From the NCBI GenBank assembly GCA_028290305.1, contig JAQGKC010000189.1:1-64000 (forward strand): a DNA stretch of 64,000 nt, given 5' to 3'. Of this stretch, positions 25,275 through 33,343 are shown one piece after another (the first letter of the stretch is position 1; every line of letters starts with the position of its first letter). The DNA is from Bradyrhizobium sp. (GTDB lineage Bacteria; Pseudomonadota; Alphaproteobacteria; Rhizobiales; Xanthobacteraceae). A program made the position numbers and the translations under genes. Under the pieces are notes generated by a model that ran no database searches, was not told the DNA's origin, and worked only from the letters and a program-made list of their open reading frames with translations.

Positions 25275-25972
25275 AGTATCCTGGGCTCCGATGGAAACGT
25301 CAGCACGGCGTATTGGGCATAACCACGGAACGGACGTTCGAACTTCAGCCTGGCGCCGGAGCTGCCAGCTATATCTGACAATACGCGCTCGAGATTGTCG
25401 CGCGGCGTGACATCGAACATCGCAAGCCACCGCAACAGAAGCATGCGCAGCCCCGGCAATCGTTCCTGATTGCCAAAATCGACAATGTGCAGACGACCGC
25501 CAGGCGTGAGGCGGCTTGCGGCCGCTTCGAGAACCCGACGCCAGTCCGGAATCATGGAAAGACTGTAGGAAATCATCACGTGGTCGAACGACGGGATGCC
25601 GAACAAATTCTGTGGATCGAATGCCGCTCCGTCGGCATGCGCGACGCGAATTTGAGGCGTCAAGCCTCGCCGCGAAATGGCCGTGATCGCCGACGTCAGC
25701 ATTTCGGTCGAGACATCGATGCCGAAGAACCGCGCCTGGGGATAAAGCCGGGCGGCAAGCACCAGGTTCCTTCCGGTTCCGCAACCGATCTCCAGGACAT
25801 TTGCGCCGGCGTCGGGTTGCAGGCTGGCGATCAACTGATCACGGCCGAGCAGGTAGTATCGCCGGGTTCCGTCGTAAATGTGCCGTTGCCGGCGGTACAT
25901 CCGGTTCATCCGGCGCGTTGCTTCGACCGGCCACGAGGCATCTGCGCCGATATCGGAGGAATATGCAGGCAT
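25271..25972 (-). CDS. btaB: Betaine-lipid synthesis N-methyltransferase BtaB
   Basis: 233 residues from ATG at 25972 (MPAYSSDIGADASWPVEATR). SAM-dependent methyltransferase with motif I VLEIGCGTGRNLVLAARLYP, FFGIDVSTEML, and VMISYSLSMIPDWRRVLE, then LTPGGRLHIVDFGNQERLPG. It begins with RMNRMYRRQRHIYDGTRRYYL, a BtaB hallmark. It trimethylates diacylglycerylhomoserine to DGTS at the membrane. Identity is supported by the divergent btaA. A Pho box lies 50 bp upstream of the start (26022-26039). Confidence 0.88.
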   Translation of the reverse strand: MPAYSSDIGADASWPVEATRRMNRMYRRQRHIYDGTRRYYLLGRDQLIASLQPDAGANVLEIGCGTGRNLVLAARLYPQARFFGIDVSTEMLTSAITAISRRGLTPQIRVAHADGAAFDPQNLFGIPSFDHVMISYSLSMIPDWRRVLEAAASRLTPGGRLHIVDFGNQERLPGLRMLLLRWLAMFDVTPRDNLERVLSDIAGSSGARLKFERPFRGYAQYAVLTFPSEPRIL

Positions 25973-26021
25973 CCATGCACCTCGTATCGCGTGTGATTGT
26001 CTATTCCCTTGCGATGTTCGC

Positions 26022-26039
26022 ACGACAAGGGTGTGACAG
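26022..26039 (-). promoter_or_regulatory. Pho box upstream of btaB
   Basis: On the minus strand CTGTCACACCCTTGTCGT fits the PhoB 7-4-7 pattern: CTGTCAC, 4-nt spacer, TTGTCGT. It lies 50 bp before the btaB start, in the right orientation, and 134 bp before btaA. Betaine-lipid genes are PhoB-controlled in rhizobia, which supports the call. Confidence 0.65.
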
Positions 26040-26112
26040 CGAACGCAGCATCGCAACCGATTGCGAAAATGCGGCTGAGGAACCGATCGCAGGCTGCCTC
26101 CACTTCGTCCTG

Positions 26113-26130
26113 CTGTCGCAAAACTGCAGC
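26113..26130 (+). promoter_or_regulatory. Weak Pho-like box upstream of btaA
   Basis: CTGTCGCAAAACTGCAGC keeps CTGTC and the AAAACTG core of the consensus but has several mismatches in the second half-site. It lies 43 bp upstream of the btaA start. It may act with the stronger site at 26022-26039, or may be chance. Confidence 0.35.
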
Positions 26131-26172
26131 GAGCGCGCGATACGCTCGTCAGATTGCTGATTCGAGGAATGG

Positions 26173-27378
26173 ATGAACACGCAGCTTATCGCGGACGCGG
26201 TCCGCAACAGCAGAGGTCACGACGAATCGACCGTTTGGGACAGGCTTTTCGCATTCTGGTTTCGCCGCCTGGTCTACACCCAGATATGGGAGGACCCGGA
26301 AGCCGATCTTGCGGCGCTGCAATTGCCGGTGGGATCGACCATCGTCACCATTTCATCCGGCGGATGCAACGCGCTATCATATCTCGCGGCCCAACCCGCC
26401 CAGGTTTTCGCCGTCGACCTCAATGAAGCGCACCTTTCGCTGCTCAAACTCAAGCTCGCGGGCCTGCGCGCCTTCTCCAAATACGCCGATTTCTGGCAGT
26501 TCTTCGGCGAGGCCGCTTCGCCTTCCAACTCCGCGCTCTATCGCGACCGGCTGTGGCTCTGGCTCGACGCCGATGCGCGGGCTTACTGGGACAAGCGCAA
26601 TGTTATGGGGCGGCCGCGGCATGCCTATTTCACGGACGGGTTCTATCGCCATGGAATGCTCGGCCGCTTTATCGGTCTTGCCCACGTGCTGGCAAAATTC
26701 GCCCGGATCGATCTCACGGCATTGCTGAACGGGAAAACCGACGCCCCCGAACGCATTCAAGCGCTGGGCCGTCTGCATCGGCTGTTTCATTCGCCATTGG
26801 CCACCCTGATTACCGGCACCCCAGCCTTGCTGTTCAGCCTGGGTATTCCACCCCAGCAGCGGGCCCTGCTGGGAGGCGGCGCGCCGCTCAACGAAGTACT
26901 CCATGAGCGGCTGTTGCGGTTGATCAACGGTCACCCGAACGAGACAAATTATTTTGCATGGCAGGCGCTGCATCGCAGTTATCCCGGTCCTGGCGATTGC
27001 TGCCTGCCGCCTTATTTGCAGAGCAGTCAATTCGAACGCATGCGCAACGGCGCGGGATTGATCATTCCAGTCCACGCCAACCTTCGGCTGTTCCTGGAAG
27101 GCCTTCCGGCGCGGCAGATCGATGCTGTCGTTTTGCTGGACTCGCAGGATTGGATGGCGCCGGAGGAGATTCGTGCGCTTTGGAATGCGATCGATCGTTC
27201 CGGCAGTGACGACGTTCGCGTGATCTTCCGCACCGCGGGCAAGGAGTCTCCGCTGGAAAGCGCCGAACTCGCGCCGCTTCAGCAGATCTGGCGTCGCGAC
27301 GAGGAACGAAGCGCCATCGGTTTCGAGCGGGACCGGTCCGGAATTTACGGCGGATTCCACTGTTACACCCGACGCTGA
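26173..27378 (+). CDS. btaA: Diacylglycerol 3-amino-3-carboxypropyltransferase BtaA
   Basis: 401 residues, DUF3419 family. Motifs: FWFRRLVYTQIWEDPEADL, TIVTISSGGCNALSYLA (SAM-binding), VFAVDLNEAHLSLLKLKLA, YWDKRNVMGRPRHAYFTDG, and VVLLDSQDWMAPEEIRALW. BtaA transfers the aminocarboxypropyl group of SAM to diacylglycerol to give diacylglycerylhomoserine; BtaB then methylates it. DGTS replaces phospholipids when phosphate is short. The genes are divergent here rather than in the more usual btaAB order. Start ATG at 26173 has GAGGA upstream. Confidence 0.93.
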   Translation: MNTQLIADAVRNSRGHDESTVWDRLFAFWFRRLVYTQIWEDPEADLAALQLPVGSTIVTISSGGCNALSYLAAQPAQVFAVDLNEAHLSLLKLKLAGLRAFSKYADFWQFFGEAASPSNSALYRDRLWLWLDADARAYWDKRNVMGRPRHAYFTDGFYRHGMLGRFIGLAHVLAKFARIDLTALLNGKTDAPERIQALGRLHRLFHSPLATLITGTPALLFSLGIPPQQRALLGGGAPLNEVLHERLLRLINGHPNETNYFAWQALHRSYPGPGDCCLPPYLQSSQFERMRNGAGLIIPVHANLRLFLEGLPARQIDAVVLLDSQDWMAPEEIRALWNAIDRSGSDDVRVIFRTAGKESPLESAELAPLQQIWRRDEERSAIGFERDRSGIYGGFHCYTRR

Positions 27379-27483
27379 TTGAACGTCGCGAGATGAGAAG
27401 CGTCCGCAAGAAGCGCTAGACAAGCCGGCCATGCGAAGGCTTTATCGATGCCCAGACCGAATTCCTGAGGCCCGCTCCCGACC

Positions 27484-28359
27484 ATGACCGATTTCCACGG
27501 TGTCTTTCCTTATCTGGTCTCGCCTGCCAACGCCGACGGGACAATCCGCACAGGAGTGCTTGGCCGGCTCTGCGACGATCTCATCAAAGCCGGCGTGCAC
27601 GGGCTGACGCCGCTCGGCTCGACCGGCGAGTTCGCCTATTTGAATAACGCGCAACGCTTGGCGGTGGTGCAGGCGACGATCGAGGCCGCCAAGCGACGTG
27701 TGCCTGTGGTCGCCGGCGTCGCCTCGACTTCGACGGCGGATGCGGTTGCGCAAGCGAAGTCGTATCAGAAGCTCGGCGCCGACGGCATTCTGGCAATCCT
27801 GGAAGCCTATTTCCCGCTCGGGGAAGCGCAGGTCGAATCCTATTTTCGCGCTATTGCCGACGCAGTCGATATTCCCGTGGTGATCTACACCAATCCGCAA
27901 TTCCAGCGTTCCGATCTCACGCTTGACGTTATCGCGCGGCTCGCCGCCCATCCGCGCATCCGCTACATCAAGGATGCCTCGACCAACACCGGGCGGTTGT
28001 TGTCGATCATGAACCGCTGCGGCGACAGCATCAAAGTGTTCTCGGCCTCCGCGCATATCCCGGCCGCGGTGATGCTGATCGGCGGGGTCGGCTGGATGGC
28101 GGGACCGGCCTGCCTCATTCCGCGGCAAAGCGTCGAACTCTACAGTCTTTGCAAGGCCGCGCGCTGGGACGAAGCGCTGGTCTTGCAGCGGCGGCTATGG
28201 CGCATCAACGAAGCCTTCGCGCGCTACAATCTGGCAGCCTGCATCAAGGCCGGGCTTGCGATCCAGGGTTACGAGGTCGGCGATCCCATAGCCCCTCAGG
28301 CCGCTTTGACGGCGGAGGAGCACAAGGCGGTCGAAGCGGTGTTGCGGGATATCGGGTAA
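27484..28359 (+). CDS. Dihydrodipicolinate synthase/N-acetylneuraminate lyase-family protein
   Basis: 291 residues. TIM-barrel aldolase with GSTGEF (about 45-50), the Tyr of VVIYTNP (about 134) and the Schiff-base Lys of RYIKDAS (about 163). It has the DapA fold, but the substrate pocket differs from housekeeping DapA and it stands alone, so it is probably a catabolic pyruvate-dependent aldolase or dehydratase. No neighbour identifies the substrate. Confidence 0.85.
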   Translation: MTDFHGVFPYLVSPANADGTIRTGVLGRLCDDLIKAGVHGLTPLGSTGEFAYLNNAQRLAVVQATIEAAKRRVPVVAGVASTSTADAVAQAKSYQKLGADGILAILEAYFPLGEAQVESYFRAIADAVDIPVVIYTNPQFQRSDLTLDVIARLAAHPRIRYIKDASTNTGRLLSIMNRCGDSIKVFSASAHIPAAVMLIGGVGWMAGPACLIPRQSVELYSLCKAARWDEALVLQRRLWRINEAFARYNLAACIKAGLAIQGYEVGDPIAPQAALTAEEHKAVEAVLRDIG

Positions 28360-28385
28360 CCGGGCGACAGTTTTGATCCACAACT

Positions 28386-28476
28386 CGTCATGCCCGAGGC
28401 TTGTCCCGGGCATCCACGTCTTGGGGCATTCAAACCGAGAAAGACGCGGATGGCCGGGTCAAGCCCGGCCATGACG
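28386..28476. repeat. Palindromic intergenic repeat (CGTCATGCCCG / CCGGCCATGACG type)
   Basis: Two hairpin-forming halves: CGTCATGCCCG..CCCGGGCAT at 28387-28413, then CACGTCTT and AAAGACGCGG framing a middle part, then ATGGCCGGG..CCCGGCCATGACG up to 28476. Ends are inverted. This resembles the abundant palindromic repeats in Bradyrhizobium-like genomes. Confidence 0.75.
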
Positions 28477-28573
28477 ATTCTAGGGTGCTGCGACCCAGCG
28501 GATGGCCTGTACCTTGCTTATATCTATCGGCTAAAACCCGCCCAATCGAACGAAGGAATTGAAGGACAAACTG

Positions 28574-30901
28574 ATGAATATTCTTCCCGGCAATATGCGT
28601 TTCGGTGCGGGCCAGCCGGTCAAGCGCCTTGAAGATCAGAGGCTATTGACCGGGAAGGGGCATTTCATCGACGACAAGCCGGAAGACGGCGCGCTGTGGC
28701 TGCATGTGCTGCGTTCGCCGCATGCCCATGCGAAAATTGTGTCGATCGATACCAAGGCCGCATCCGACGTGCCGGGCGTCGAAGCCGTCTACACCGGCGC
28801 GGATCTGATTGCCGACGATATCGGCACCCTCCCAACGCTATTGGTTTTCAAGCGGCCCGACGGCTCGCCGATGACGGCGCCACCGCGCCGGCTATTGGCC
28901 CATGAAATCGTGCGCTTTGCCGGCGAGCCGATCGCGGCCGTGGTCGCGACATCGCGGGTCGCAGCGCAGACGGCGGCGGAGGCGATCTCGGTTGAATATG
29001 ACGTGCTGCCATCGGTGGTCGATCCCATCGAGGCGACCAAACCGGGCGCACCGGCGGTATGGGCTGATGTGCCCGACAACATCGCGGCGGCGATGAGCTA
29101 TGGCGACGCGGCCGCGGTCGAAGCGGCTTTCGCCAAGGCCGCGCATGTGGTCTCGCTCGATCTCGTCAGCCAGCGGCTGATCCCCTCGGCCATGGAGCCG
29201 CGCTCAACCATTGCGGAGGTCGACAAGAAATCCGGACGGCTGACCCTGTACGTACAGTCGCAGACGCCGGGCTCGACCCGGGACCTTCTCGCCGAAGCCG
29301 TGCTGAAGCGGCCGAAGGAAAGCGTGCGTGTGCTGGTCGGCGACATCGGCGGCGGCTTCGGCCAGAAGACCAGCCTCTATCCGGAGGACGGTATCGTCGC
29401 CTATGCCGCGGTCAAATTGGGGCGCAAGGTGCGCTGGCGCGGCGATCGCACCGATGAGTTCGTCGGCGGCACCCATGGCCGCGATCTGACCTCGACCGGC
29501 GAATTCGCGCTCGACGCCAAAGGCCGCGTGCAGGCCTATCGGGTGCGCTCGGTCGGCGGCACCGGCGCCTATCTCACCGGCACCGGCGCCATCATTCCCC
29601 TGGTGCTTGGCCCCTTCGTGCAGTCCGGCGTGTACGACCTCCCGCTCATTCACTACGAGATCAAGGCGGTCATGACCAACACCGCGCCGGTCGGCGCCTA
29701 TCGCGGCGCGGGCCGGCCGGAGGGCGTATTTGTGGTCGAACGGCTGATGGACGCCGCGGCACGGCAGATCGGTATGGACCCGCGTGCCATTCGAAAAGTA
29801 AACTACATCAAGCCCGCACAACTGCCCTACACCAACGCCGTCGGTCAGGTCTACGATAGCGGCGCATTCGCACACATGCTGGAGCGCGCGTCCGAGCTTG
29901 CGGACTGGGATGGTTTTGCCGCGCGCAAGAAGGCGGCAAAGAAAAAAGGACTGCTCTACGGCCGTGGCCTGACCAGCTACATCGAATGGACCGGCGGGCG
30001 CGCGCATACCGAAAAGGTCAGCCTGCATGCCACGGCAGAGGGACGCATCATCCTGCATTCGGGCACGCAAGCGATGGGGCAGGGGCTGCAGACCACCTAC
30101 ACGCAGATGGTGGCGGCGTCGCTCGGCATCCCCATGGACAAGATCGATGTGGTGCAGGGCGACACCGATCTGGCCACGGGATTTGGCAGCGTCGGTTCGC
30201 GCTCGCTGTTCGTCGGCGGCACCGCCGTGGCGGTATCGACCAACGATCTGATCGCGAAGGCGCGCGAGAAGGCGTCGAACATGTTAGAGGCTTCCGTCGA
30301 AGACATCGAATACCGCGATGGCTGGCTTACGGTGGTCGGCACCGACAAGCGGATCGGCCTGTTCGATATCGCGAAAGGCGAAAACGGCGCGCGCCTGAGC
30401 GTGGACAGCGAGGGCGAAGTCGACGGGCCGAGCTGGCCTAATGGCACGCATATCTGCGAAGTCGAGATCGATCCGGAAACCGGCGTCAGCAAGGTCGTGC
30501 GCTACACCACGGTCGATGACGTCGGCGTCGCCGTCAATCCGATGCTGGTGACCGGACAGGTTCACGGCGGCGTCGCGCAGGGTATCGGTCAGGCGCTGTA
30601 CGAGGGCGTGTCCTATGATTCAGAAGGACAATTGCTGACCGCGAGCTACCAGGACTACTGCGTTCCGCGCGCCGACGATATTCCGCCGATCCAGGTCACG
30701 CTGGATGATTCCGCGCCGTGCCGCACCAATCCGCTGGGCGCCAAGGGCTGTGGCGAATCCGGCGCGATCGGCGGTCCGCCCTGCATCGCCAACGGCGTGA
30801 TGGACGCGCTGAGCGAACTCGGCATCAAGACGCTCAACACGCCACTGTCGCCGCTGAAAGTCTGGCAGGCGATCAGGGAAGCGAAGGCGGCGCGGGTTTG
30901 A
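28574..30901 (+). CDS. Molybdenum hydroxylase (xanthine dehydrogenase family) large subunit, orphan
   Basis: 775 residues from ATG at 28574 with AAGGA upstream. The molybdopterin-binding subunit family is clear: RFGAGQPVKRLEDQRLLTGK, HAHAKIVSIDTKAA, GDIGGGFGQKTSLYPED, GAYRGAGRPEGVF, STGSQ-like SGTQAMGQGLQTTYTQM, FGSVGSRSLFVGGTAVA and GAKGCGESGAIGGPP with the catalytic Glu. The active-site loop is AYRGAGR, not the AYRCSFR of true CO dehydrogenase, so it is a 'form II' enzyme of unknown substrate. The FAD and [2Fe-2S] subunits that normally flank it are absent. Confidence 0.9.
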   Translation: MNILPGNMRFGAGQPVKRLEDQRLLTGKGHFIDDKPEDGALWLHVLRSPHAHAKIVSIDTKAASDVPGVEAVYTGADLIADDIGTLPTLLVFKRPDGSPMTAPPRRLLAHEIVRFAGEPIAAVVATSRVAAQTAAEAISVEYDVLPSVVDPIEATKPGAPAVWADVPDNIAAAMSYGDAAAVEAAFAKAAHVVSLDLVSQRLIPSAMEPRSTIAEVDKKSGRLTLYVQSQTPGSTRDLLAEAVLKRPKESVRVLVGDIGGGFGQKTSLYPEDGIVAYAAVKLGRKVRWRGDRTDEFVGGTHGRDLTSTGEFALDAKGRVQAYRVRSVGGTGAYLTGTGAIIPLVLGPFVQSGVYDLPLIHYEIKAVMTNTAPVGAYRGAGRPEGVFVVERLMDAAARQIGMDPRAIRKVNYIKPAQLPYTNAVGQVYDSGAFAHMLERASELADWDGFAARKKAAKKKGLLYGRGLTSYIEWTGGRAHTEKVSLHATAEGRIILHSGTQAMGQGLQTTYTQMVAASLGIPMDKIDVVQGDTDLATGFGSVGSRSLFVGGTAVAVSTNDLIAKAREKASNMLEASVEDIEYRDGWLTVVGTDKRIGLFDIAKGENGARLSVDSEGEVDGPSWPNGTHICEVEIDPETGVSKVVRYTTVDDVGVAVNPMLVTGQVHGGVAQGIGQALYEGVSYDSEGQLLTASYQDYCVPRADDIPPIQVTLDDSAPCRTNPLGAKGCGESGAIGGPPCIANGVMDALSELGIKTLNTPLSPLKVWQAIREAKAARV

Positions 30902-30930
30902 AGGCGTTTCTTTAGCAAGCAACCAACCAT

Positions 30931-31048
30931 CGTCATTCCGGGGCGCGCGAAGCGCGAGCCCGGAATCCATAACCAGGACCGGGAGTGGATTCCGGGCCTG
31001 TCGCCTTCGGTCGGCAATTGCCGACCGAAGGCGCATCGCGGAATGACG
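30931..31048. repeat. Palindromic intergenic repeat with a perfect 32-bp palindrome
   Basis: Begins CGTCATTCCGGGGCGCGCG and ends GCGGAATGACG in inverted orientation. Inside, 31002-31033 is a perfect palindrome with 16-bp arms (CGCCTTCGGTCGGCAA and its complement). The element lies between the hydroxylase gene and lemA and is of the same general type as 33194-33306. Confidence 0.75.
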
Positions 31049-31116
31049 GTGCAAAAATTCTACAGCCCACATCGCATCCTTCTGATACCTTGCAATCATT
31101 GCAACGGGAGGATTCG

Positions 31117-31728
31117 ATGCGCAGATTTTGGACCGTGCTGGCGGCGCTGGCTACGTTGAGTCTCACCAATTGCGGCTACAACGCGATCCAGACCAATGAC
31201 GAGCAGGTCAAGTCGAGCTGGTCCGAGGTCTTGAATCAGTATCAGCGCCGCGCCGATCTGGTGCCTAACCTCGTCAATTCGGTAAAAGGTTTTGCGCAGC
31301 AGGAAAAGGATGTGCTGCTCGGGGTGACCAACGCCCGCGCCAAGGTCGGCAGCATTCAGGCCACGCCGGAGCTCATCAACGATCCCAGTGCATTCGCAAA
31401 ATTCCAGGCGGCGCAGGGCGAATTGACCAGTGCGCTGTCGAAGCTTCTGGTGGTGACCGAAAACTATCCGCAGCTCAAATCCGATGCGCTGTTTCGCGAC
31501 CTGATGTCACAACTGGAAGGCACCGAGAATCGCATCACGGTGGCGCGTAACCGCTATATCAAGACGGTGCAGGACTACAACGTGACGATTCGCACGTTCC
31601 CGACCAACCTGACGGCGATGGCATTCGGATACAAAGAGAAAGCGAATTTCTCGGTCGAGAACGAAAAGGAAATCTCGACCGCACCGAAGGTGGATTTCAA
31701 TCCGGCGCCAGCCACGCCCGCAAAATAA
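31117..31728 (+). CDS. lemA: LemA-family lipoprotein
   Basis: 203 residues from ATG at 31117 with GGGAGGA upstream; the frame is open further upstream through the repeat. It starts with a lipoprotein signal ending LSLTNCGYN (lipobox Cys about residue 19). LemA features: NDEQVKSSWSEVLNQYQRR, ADLVPNLVNSVKGFAQQE, NARAKVGSI, and LMSQLEGTENRITVARNRYI. Mostly helical, anchored to a membrane. LemA occurs with TPM-domain proteins as here; its job is not known. The next two genes form an operon with it. Confidence 0.9.
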   Translation: MRRFWTVLAALATLSLTNCGYNAIQTNDEQVKSSWSEVLNQYQRRADLVPNLVNSVKGFAQQEKDVLLGVTNARAKVGSIQATPELINDPSAFAKFQAAQGELTSALSKLLVVTENYPQLKSDALFRDLMSQLEGTENRITVARNRYIKTVQDYNVTIRTFPTNLTAMAFGYKEKANFSVENEKEISTAPKVDFNPAPATPAK

Positions 31729-31810
31729 TCCGGCAACCCATGCTCCGATTCCGAAGTCCGCAGGAGAGGTTGCCGCGAATGCTTGCGAACTTCGGAATCG
31801 GAGCACCGGA

Positions 31811-32689
31811 TTGACCACGATGAACGCTGCAAGAGCCTCCCTTCTTGCGCTGCTGCTGTGCTGGGCTTTCGCGGCCCTCGCCGACGTCGCGGTGCCGCCT
31901 CTCACCGGGCGGGTGGTCGACCAGACCGGAACGCTCGCCAGCGACGATGTCGCCTCGCTGACACAAAGGCTGAAGGATTTCGAAGCGCGGAAAGGCAGCC
32001 AGATCGCGGTGCTGATCGTGCCGACGACGGCGCCCGAGACCATCGAGCAATATTCGATCCGGGTCGCCGAAGCCTGGAAGATCGGGCGCAAGAAGATCGA
32101 CGACGGGGCGATCCTCGTTGTCGCCAAGGATGATCGCAAGCTTCGAATCGAGGTCGGCTACGGGCTCGAAGGCGCGCTGACCGATGTCACCGCCAGACGC
32201 ATCATCGATGAGATCATCACGCCGAAATTCAGAAGCGGGGATTTTACCGGAGGGATTTCCGCAGGCGTCGACCGGATCATGGGCGTCGTCGATGGCGAAC
32301 CATTGCCCAGGCCCGAGCCGCAGCAGAGTTTTGGCGGCCAGGACCGTCTCGATATCCTGTTCAATCCGCTCATCATCTTCGGTGTTTTCGTAGTCGGCGC
32401 GATCCTGCGGACCATACTGGGCAGGTTGATCGGCTCGGTCGGCATCGGTGGCGTCGTCGGTGTGCTGGCGTGGTTCACCGTGGGATCGCTGGTGTTCGCC
32501 TTCATCGCCGCGGTCATTGCCTTCGCCTTCGCACTGTTCGCCGAGAGCGTCGGGTCGCCGGGCGGCCGCAGCGGCAACTGGTCCAGCGGCGGCGGCTCGT
32601 TTTCCGGTGGCAGCAGTTCGAGCGACAGCGGCGGGTTCAGTGGCGGCGGCGGCAGTTTTGGCGGCGGCGGCGCGTCGGGGAGCTGGTAA
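31811..32689 (+). CDS. TPM-domain membrane protein (YgcG-type)
   Basis: 292 residues from TTG at 31811, preferred because GGAG lies 7 nt upstream; ATG at 31820 is the alternative. Signal peptide (ARASLLALLLCWAFAALADV), TPM domain (VVDQTGTLASDDVASLTQRL, GSQIAVLIVPTTAPETIEQY, DDGAILVVAKDDRKLRIEVG, GLEGALTDVTARRIIDEIIT), two membrane segments around 185-245, and a Gly/Ser-rich tail ending GASGSW. TPM domains are extracytoplasmic; phosphatase activity was reported for the plant and some bacterial forms. It overlaps the next gene by one base (TAATG). Confidence 0.88.
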   Translation: MTTMNAARASLLALLLCWAFAALADVAVPPLTGRVVDQTGTLASDDVASLTQRLKDFEARKGSQIAVLIVPTTAPETIEQYSIRVAEAWKIGRKKIDDGAILVVAKDDRKLRIEVGYGLEGALTDVTARRIIDEIITPKFRSGDFTGGISAGVDRIMGVVDGEPLPRPEPQQSFGGQDRLDILFNPLIIFGVFVVGAILRTILGRLIGSVGIGGVVGVLAWFTVGSLVFAFIAAVIAFAFALFAESVGSPGGRSGNWSSGGGSFSGGSSSSDSGGFSGGGGSFGGGGASGSW

Positions 32690-33186
32690 TGGGCATCAAG
32701 CGCATCGGCAAGCATCTTCTCGAGCATCGCTGGCGGGCACGGCGCCTTTTTCCGCCAAGGGTGCTCGCTGCGATCGAGCAGGCGATCAAGGCGGGCGAGG
32801 CCACCCATTCCGGCCAGATCCGCTTCGTCGTGGAAGGTGCGTTGGACGGTGTACCGCTGTTCCGCGATCAGCCCGCGCGGGAGCGCGCGCTCGACATCTT
32901 TTCGCAACTGCGCATCTGGGACACCGCCCACAACAACGGCGTGTTGATCTATCTGTTGCTGGCCGATCGCGACGTCGAGATCATCGCCGATCGCGGTATC
33001 GACGCGAAGGTCGGTGCGGCGGGTTGGGAAAAAATCTGCGCGGATATGGAAGCTGAATTCAGCCGCTCGAACTTCGAGAGCGGCGTCATCAAGGGAATCG
33101 AAGCCGTTTCGCGGCAACTGGCGACGTATTTTCCCGCTCATGGAGGCGGGCGGAACGAACTGCCGGACGCGCCAGTGGTGATTTAG
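32689..33186 (+). CDS. Second TPM-domain protein, no signal peptide
   Basis: 165 residues from ATG at 32689 (MGIKRIGKHLLEHRWRARRL), sharing one base with the previous stop. TPM-like body: FPPRVLAAIEQAIKAGEATH, GQIRFVVEGALDG, ARERALDIFSQLRIWDT, NNGVLIYLLLADRDVEII and ADRGIDAKVG. In contrast to the previous gene it lacks a clear export signal or membrane segment. The lemA-TPM-TPM set is conserved in many proteobacteria; its role is unresolved. Confidence 0.85.
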   Translation: MGIKRIGKHLLEHRWRARRLFPPRVLAAIEQAIKAGEATHSGQIRFVVEGALDGVPLFRDQPARERALDIFSQLRIWDTAHNNGVLIYLLLADRDVEIIADRGIDAKVGAAGWEKICADMEAEFSRSNFESGVIKGIEAVSRQLATYFPAHGGGRNELPDAPVVI

Positions 33187-33193
33187 AACTGCT

Positions 33194-33306
33194 CGTCATT
33201 CCCGGACACGTGTCGTGTCCCGGACACGCGTCTTCGCGTGGACCCGGAATCCAGAAGTTGTCAGCGCGAGATTCCGGGTTCGCGCTGACGCGCCCCGGAA
33301 TGACGG
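33194..33306. repeat. Palindromic intergenic repeat (CGTCATTCCCGG / CCGGAATGACG type)
   Basis: Inverted ends CGTCATTCCCGG (33194) and CCCCGGAATGACGGGG (to about 33306). Internal hairpins GGACACG-TGT-CGTGTCC, CGCG-TCTT-CGCG and GTCAGCGCGA..TTCGCGCTGAC. Placed between convergent genes. Confidence 0.75.
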
Positions 33307-33343
33307 GGATAGAGCCCCCTACGCCTTAACCGAAGGCCGCGCT

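Noticed and set aside
24951..25300. Guanidine riboswitch upstream of the Gdx-type gene
   Set aside because: The gene start overlaps the btaB coding region, so no leader exists for a riboswitch.
28574..30901. Large subunit considered as CO dehydrogenase CoxL
   Set aside because: The active-site loop is AYRGAGR rather than AYRCSFR and coxM/coxS are absent.
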